Shown here: positions 59,123 through 64,000 of the stretch, one piece after another | How the letters are laid out: the number at the start of each line of letters is the position of its first letter | How positions within the stretch are numbered: position 1 is the first letter of the stretch | Assembly (NCBI GenBank): GCA_025642065.1 | Contig: JAODUP010000567.1 | Coordinates: 149,501 to 213,500 of the forward strand | DNA length: 64,000 nt | DNA from: Paralvinella palmiformis | Taxonomy: Eukaryota > Annelida > Polychaeta > Terebellida > Alvinellidae | Direction: 5' to 3' | The notes under the pieces: generated by a model | Database searches by the model: none | The model's input: only the letters and a program-made list of their open reading frames with translations | What the model was told of the DNA's origin: nothing | Program-made: the position numbers and the translations under genes

Positions 59123-59690
59123 AAATAAATTTCTTACGAACTCAAATTAACAAAGTCATTTATGAATTACATATATTGTATAATATATTGTACAATATTA
59201 TATTATATTATGTTATGCTATCGCCATAATCAGCCCACTTGGACAGTGGACATAGATGGATAAATATGTAACTTTTAGGCCACTGCGCCTCCTCGTATAA
59301 TCAATTATGTTCTACATGTTTGGTCTTTATTTTGGAGGTTACAGCTTTTTGCTTGTCTGTTGTCATAATGGTATATGCTTGTAAATAATATGTGATAAAC
59401 AATGTAATAACGCTACTGTATATATCATCGTATAAATACAGTAAGTAAGTAATTGTATTCGGAGACCTTCACGCTTTACCCTTTCTCACTTCCGTAATGG
59501 CCTGTGCTGTTAAATTTTCCAATATTTCCTCTTCGGGTTGTCACTCCCTTTTTGGAGTTCATATTTCGATGTAGGACTACTTTATTGGACAATTTGCCAC
59601 CACTATGGAACGCAGCAAGCAGTCAGAGTGACTCTTCTTGGAAACTTCAATAATAAGGTCTCCAGATTTGAGTCTCTTTACTGATACTGG
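59123..59690. other. Gene-free stretch
   Basis: AT-rich, no homology recognised. Confidence 0.5.
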
Positions 59691-60320
59691 CGTTCAGGCC
59701 AAACCTTTTAGTCCCTTTCGATGGCAAAGTGGTTTAACTTTGCCAACAGAATGTCCTTATTCATGCCCTGTATGAAAATGAATCTAGGACAAAACGTAGA
59801 GATGGTTTGTTTGTTGTTGTTGTTGTTTTGTTTTTGGGGGGGTCCACATTTTGTTTTTATTTGTTTCGGCACAAATGCTCCCCACTCACCTTGGGGTCCA
59901 ACAAGGGATGCACGGAGGCGTGGTAACGATCACTTGTGCTTGGGGGATACAAATGTGTTATACCCCCAGAAGACAGTATTACAAGGGAGAAGCGAATGGA
60001 GAAATATCTTCCACTCGATTACCCAAATCAACACCATCCTCCAAGATTCACCCATCAGCCACTGCTTTCTGGTAAGTGGGGGCTTAAGGACCAAAGATCC
60101 GAAATAACCATCCCCAGTGCTGAACGTGACTAGCCGATTAGTCAGATCGGTCGTTTCTGACCTCCCGTCTTAGAGGGAAATTAGGACCAAAGTAGTGTGT
60201 TGGGGTGTTTCCACCACTCAACTACCAGGATGCCTTCTTCCCCTTCTACAGGTTGCAACCCATGGCAAACAGATAGCCCCTTTTAGTTGCCTTTTACGAC
60301 ATGCAGGGGATACAAATGAT
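59691..60320. repeat. Probable interspersed repeat, unclassified
   Basis: Moderately GC-rich compared with its neighbours. It ends with TTGCCTTTTACGACATGCAG followed by GGGATAC, a phrase that looks like a dispersed-repeat tail. Three overlapping plus-strand frames (59721-60133) are open but lack recognisable domains. Confidence 0.35.
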
Positions 60321-60505
60321 CCAAGAGAATTTTGAATATAGTGCTAGAAGAGGCGAAAAATAACTGTGCACAGCGCTATATCAAAAATGGCAATATTAAT
60401 AATGTTGATGAATGGTTTTACAGGGAAGCTACACGTATTGTGTATGAAATGAAACGGGCCGTCAGCATAATTATGAAAATGAAGAAAGTTATGTTGTTAT
60501 CACAA

Positions 60506-60945
60506 ACCCAGAATAAAGCTGAGGTGTCGAAATGTTCTTTATATATAAGTTTCTTTAGGACCACAGAAAATTATTGTTGAATGTAAAATGTGGTGTCAAA
60601 GTAGTTATGATATGTATGTAATAAGTCACCATTGAACCACACACACCCATTGTCTACTGTGAGCTGTGGTGTCAAATGGTATGTTTTACGTGCTTTCACG
60701 TTTGTACGTAATTTTCATGTAGCCACTTTCCTGTGGGCGTGACATATTTTTCGTGTGCCAAAAACGAATTAGATGGGCCCTTCAGACTGGTGAGTAGCCC
60801 AGACACATGTATAGGTATGTATACATACATATGCATCGATATATTAGAGAACAACTTTGACACCAGACCAGTCGGATGTCTATCGGTACAGTTCATATAG
60901 GAAGGATTTGTTTAGTTATCCGAACCCAGAATAAATCACTTGTCG
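60506..60945 (+). repeat. Block A, permuted or tandem copy
   Basis: Begins at the AATAAAGCTGAGGTGTCGAAATG point of A and runs to the GTGAGTAGCCCAGACACATG end. It is then followed by the upstream part of A (GACACCAGACCAGTCGGATG, ATAGGAAGGATTTG) up to a second CCCAGAATAAAT. The order is circularly permuted relative to 38241-39176. Confidence 0.75.
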
Positions 60946-61283
60946 AGTTGATCGATTAGAGTGTACAATATCCTCCTGTCTGTTTATATTGTGGCATAAC
61001 TGATTGTATAGAAGACCAAGGTATAAATTGACACACAAACAATTAACGCCACGTCGTATAAGGTTTTTTCAAACCCAAAACATGAACATAACATCTAAAC
61101 TGTACATTGTAGATGTTGCCGTGTTGTTGTTATACAACATTCATATTCCGAACATTTGTGTCATATATTTGTTATAAATAAATATGCAAATGTCGAAAAG
61201 GAAAAACACAAGGACTCTAGAATAATTCCAAAGCATAATATTTATAAATTATTATTACATCATAACAACATTTATATACTCTG

Positions 61284-61336
<53 letters not shown>

Positions 61337-63160
61337 CATTATTTATAATACACAATAACACAAAATAATACATAATATTTAGGAGACAAATAATAATTCG
61401 AAAGTAAACTTACCCTTTGCGGAGTCCTTTAGAATATAATATACAATTAATTCAATGTTGTGTAAACAAATATAGTGACGCTCTGTGTAGCTAAATAAAC
61501 CTTATAATTATGAATTCACCAAACACCCTTATTATACTAATATGGCATTACTCCAATAAAACTCGGCTCACATAATAGTGATTCCAAATCAATAAACATG
61601 TATTAAAACAAATTAAGCTCAGAGTGAGTATTGTGCACAAAGTGAGCACTATGATAATTTACTGTGTGACAAACTAGACAATGATGAAAACAATATACAT
61701 GTCATATCCCTCAAGTGTTTGTAATATAATATAATATTTAATAAATATTACCCAGGTAACATAGGTAACTATGTTAACACTTTTATTTCCATGGACATAC
61801 TAAAGTCTCACTAAAACGACTCACACGTGTTATCAGATTAGGCCCTTTTTCAGCTGATTCATTCGCCGCGATGGTGTACCATGGGTCCGAGCCAGTCCAA
61901 CTTTTAGTATGTCCCATATTTCTACTCAAAGCTTGTTGTACAGTTTTCTTTAAACGTAAAAATGTGTGCTTACTATTGACATTTCTGTCAAAAGAGATAT
62001 ATACAAATAGAACAAAGACAGGCAATATGATGTAACATGTTAATTATCTACATATATTGATACAAAAATGTCGTTAGTTGTAAAGAAAAGTCGTTAGCAC
62101 CAAAAATATTTGAAAACAATAGCCTCCCTCCCCTATTTTTCAAAAAAAAGTGAGGACGGTCATTTTGGCTAAATAAAAAATATAAAGGGCCTCCCTCCCC
62201 TGTCTGCAGAAAATATGAGGATATTTGATTAATTTTTAACGGTCTAATATTCAAAACAAAAAAGAATAATTGAAAGTAACAATTTTAAGTTTTGCTGTGG
62301 GTCAATGGCAGGATAGTTAACTTCAAAGCTAGGAAAACTGCAAACTGGCTAATCTTCTGGGATTATACCTGAGGCGGCGGATAAACGGATCCCTCAAAGT
62401 GAATATAAATACTTCAATCCATACCAGGTGGCTCTGCTCAATAGGGCACAACCTAGGGTATCGACCACAAATATGCTACAAGAGAGCGAAGTGGCCCTGT
62501 CAGCAATAAGGCTTTTGGTGAGCATAGACAAATGACATTGAGATATACAAGTTCCTTCGCAGAGTGATGGCACTGTGCTATGTTCACCCTCTGAAACTAT
62601 CACCAGTGTCTTACGATATCCTAACGGAACTTGGATATCAAACACATTATGGCCACCTGCTTCAAGGAGTGTGTATTACGTGTCTGTCCGGAAGAAGAAA
62701 AAACAATGACCTAGAAGAGTGGCACAACAGGCTGAACATGAAGCATGAAGATGGCGAGAAGTTAAGACTTCCAACTGATACGAGCAACTTCTCACTTGTA
62801 CGGACGATGGGTTTCAATTGATATCATTTACATGTATTTGTTATATTCAGGTTTTGAGTGTATATGTGTACATGTCGATAACGTCTAGGTGTATATAATA
62901 ACACTTTGTTTGTGTATATAATGCAAATATGTATATACAGCTAATGTTTATATACTGTATGTCAATAATAACTAGATGTAAATAAAATCAAACCGTTGTT
63001 TCTATTCTTAGTAATATTTGTCAAGCTTCCATTCTGCTTACTTATACATCTGCTTACAACATAATGCAATAAAACAAAACCATCATAGGTTACACTCACA
63101 GATCTCTTCTCTAGCTTAAATAGTATCATATGATGATGTAAGCGTATGACACGAACTGTC
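60946..63160. other. Gene-free AT-rich stretch
   Basis: (TA)n at 61284-61332. An open stretch at 62564-62821 (+) and weak frames at 61783-62254 (-) have no recognised domain. Confidence 0.5.
61284..61332. repeat. (TA)n microsatellite
   Basis: About 24 TA units. Confidence 0.95.
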
Positions 63161-63359
63161 CGTGAACTTAATTCTTGACATTCTCAATAAACTACCATTG
63201 GAAACACAACGCGTTATACACCGTACCCTATGGAACCGCATGGAGGCGTCCTTCGACAACCTACAGGACGGCAAAAAATTACACAGGCAAGTCAAACATA
63301 CAAGATATATACCAATTCGGTCTTAGCACTGTCAATAAATGTTTAACAAAGGAGGCCGA

Positions 63360-64000
63360 TAATGCGTACACACAGTGAGGAATCAAATACCTCTGCCCGG
63401 GACCAGAAGCTTCCGAAATTAATGGAAATTGTACTTGAGCTTCAGCAGAAGGTTGACACACCTTGGAGAGCATAAAGTGGTAAAGAAAAACAACAAAGCT
63501 CTAAATGCTAGCATAGAAGCTTTAATCACTGATAACTAAAGATGGACTAGTGCAATCGAGTGGTGATGGATCTACATCGGATGACGATAGTGTGTTCCAA
63601 CTCCCAGCTAGGTGTGAGTGAAAGATGAAACGGCTGGAAAAAAGACTAAAAATGCTACAACCAACAGTACCTGAGGACAGTATCCAGCTTCGCAACGCCG
63701 AGGCTGCTGGTCCAAAACAGAAAAATCCTACTGGTGGTACTACAAAATTTAATAATCCTACTCCTACAGGCAAACGAGATCTTTATATTAGAAGAGTATC
63801 CAGAGACAATGGCCCCGACGATATAAAGGCGTTTCTGCTGAAAATGTTCGTAGCGTGGCGGTAGTGGAATCCGTTTGTACGAAGGATGACTGGATGTCAT
63901 TCGAAGTGACTAATAAGGATTATCACAAAGCTGCAACTGCCGTCCCGTGGTCCACCTGGAGCATACTGCGGCCATTCTGTGAGGGGACAACGTACCAGAC
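63360..64000 (+). pseudogene. LINE ORF1-like fragment, runs off the right edge
   Basis: Frames read SSGDGSTSDDDSVFQLPARC, then MKRLEKRLKMLQPTVPEDSI (possible coiled coil), then RDLYIRRVSRDNGPDDIKAF and, after shifts, CTKDDWMSFEVT, WSTWSILRPFCEGT. The layout (acidic/coiled N-part, then an RRM-like 'D.Y..RV....DDI..FL' domain ending in a WP..... segment) is that of ORF1 proteins of CR1-like LINEs. At least two frameshifts are needed. Confidence 0.55.

Overview
The window is animal nuclear DNA: AT-rich, intron-bearing, packed with dinucleotide microsatellites and with decayed retrotransposons and DNA transposons. The type of LINE and SINE debris, the class A GPCR and the WDR59 sequence suggest a lophotrochozoan, most likely a mollusc. 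That placement is an inference from general resemblance. No bacterial, organellar or intact viral genes were seen.

Only two kinds of host gene are clear. (1) Positions 1-10179 (+) hold the 3' half of a WDR59 gene, a subunit of the GATOR2 complex that regulates mTORC1. Eleven exons join in phase to give about 418 C-terminal residues, ending in the CxxC/GHGGH zinc module and a stop at 10177-10179. (2) Two near-identical intronless rhodopsin-class GPCR genes of 319 aa lie at 34310-35269 (-) and 49756-50715 (+). They sit in a large inverted duplication whose arms are about 31.6-37.1 kb and 47.25-52.9 kb. The arms have drifted to roughly 80% identity outside the genes, while the coding sequences stay near 98.6%.

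The rest is mobile DNA. 10.3-14.6 kb: a tRNA-derived SINE, a pogo-like transposase N-terminus and an unexplained GC-rich patch. 14.67-16.44 kb: a foldback structure with 316-bp inverted repeats around a hAT transposase remnant. 17.7-31.4 kb: LINE fragments, SINEs, a pogo/Tigger-like MITE and a pogo-like transposase C-terminus. 37.1-47.2 kb (the spacer between the arms): LINE fragments, a SINE and a Tc1/mariner relic. 53.3-58.9 kb: two decayed LINEs in tandem on the minus strand, one with RNase H. The right edge holds a LINE ORF1-like fragment.

The most unusual structure is a dispersed repeat made of two blocks, A and W. Block W (0.6-0.8 kb) is homologous to part of the WDR59 gene around 5.05-5.9 kb, including a 58-nt exon-like segment. 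It recurs at 30.7, 32.4 and 51.5 kb. In both GPCR arms W is joined to A, which recurs alone at 18.4, 38.2 and 60.5 kb. Either a repeat captured a piece of WDR59 or a repeat landed in WDR59 and supplied an exon-like segment.
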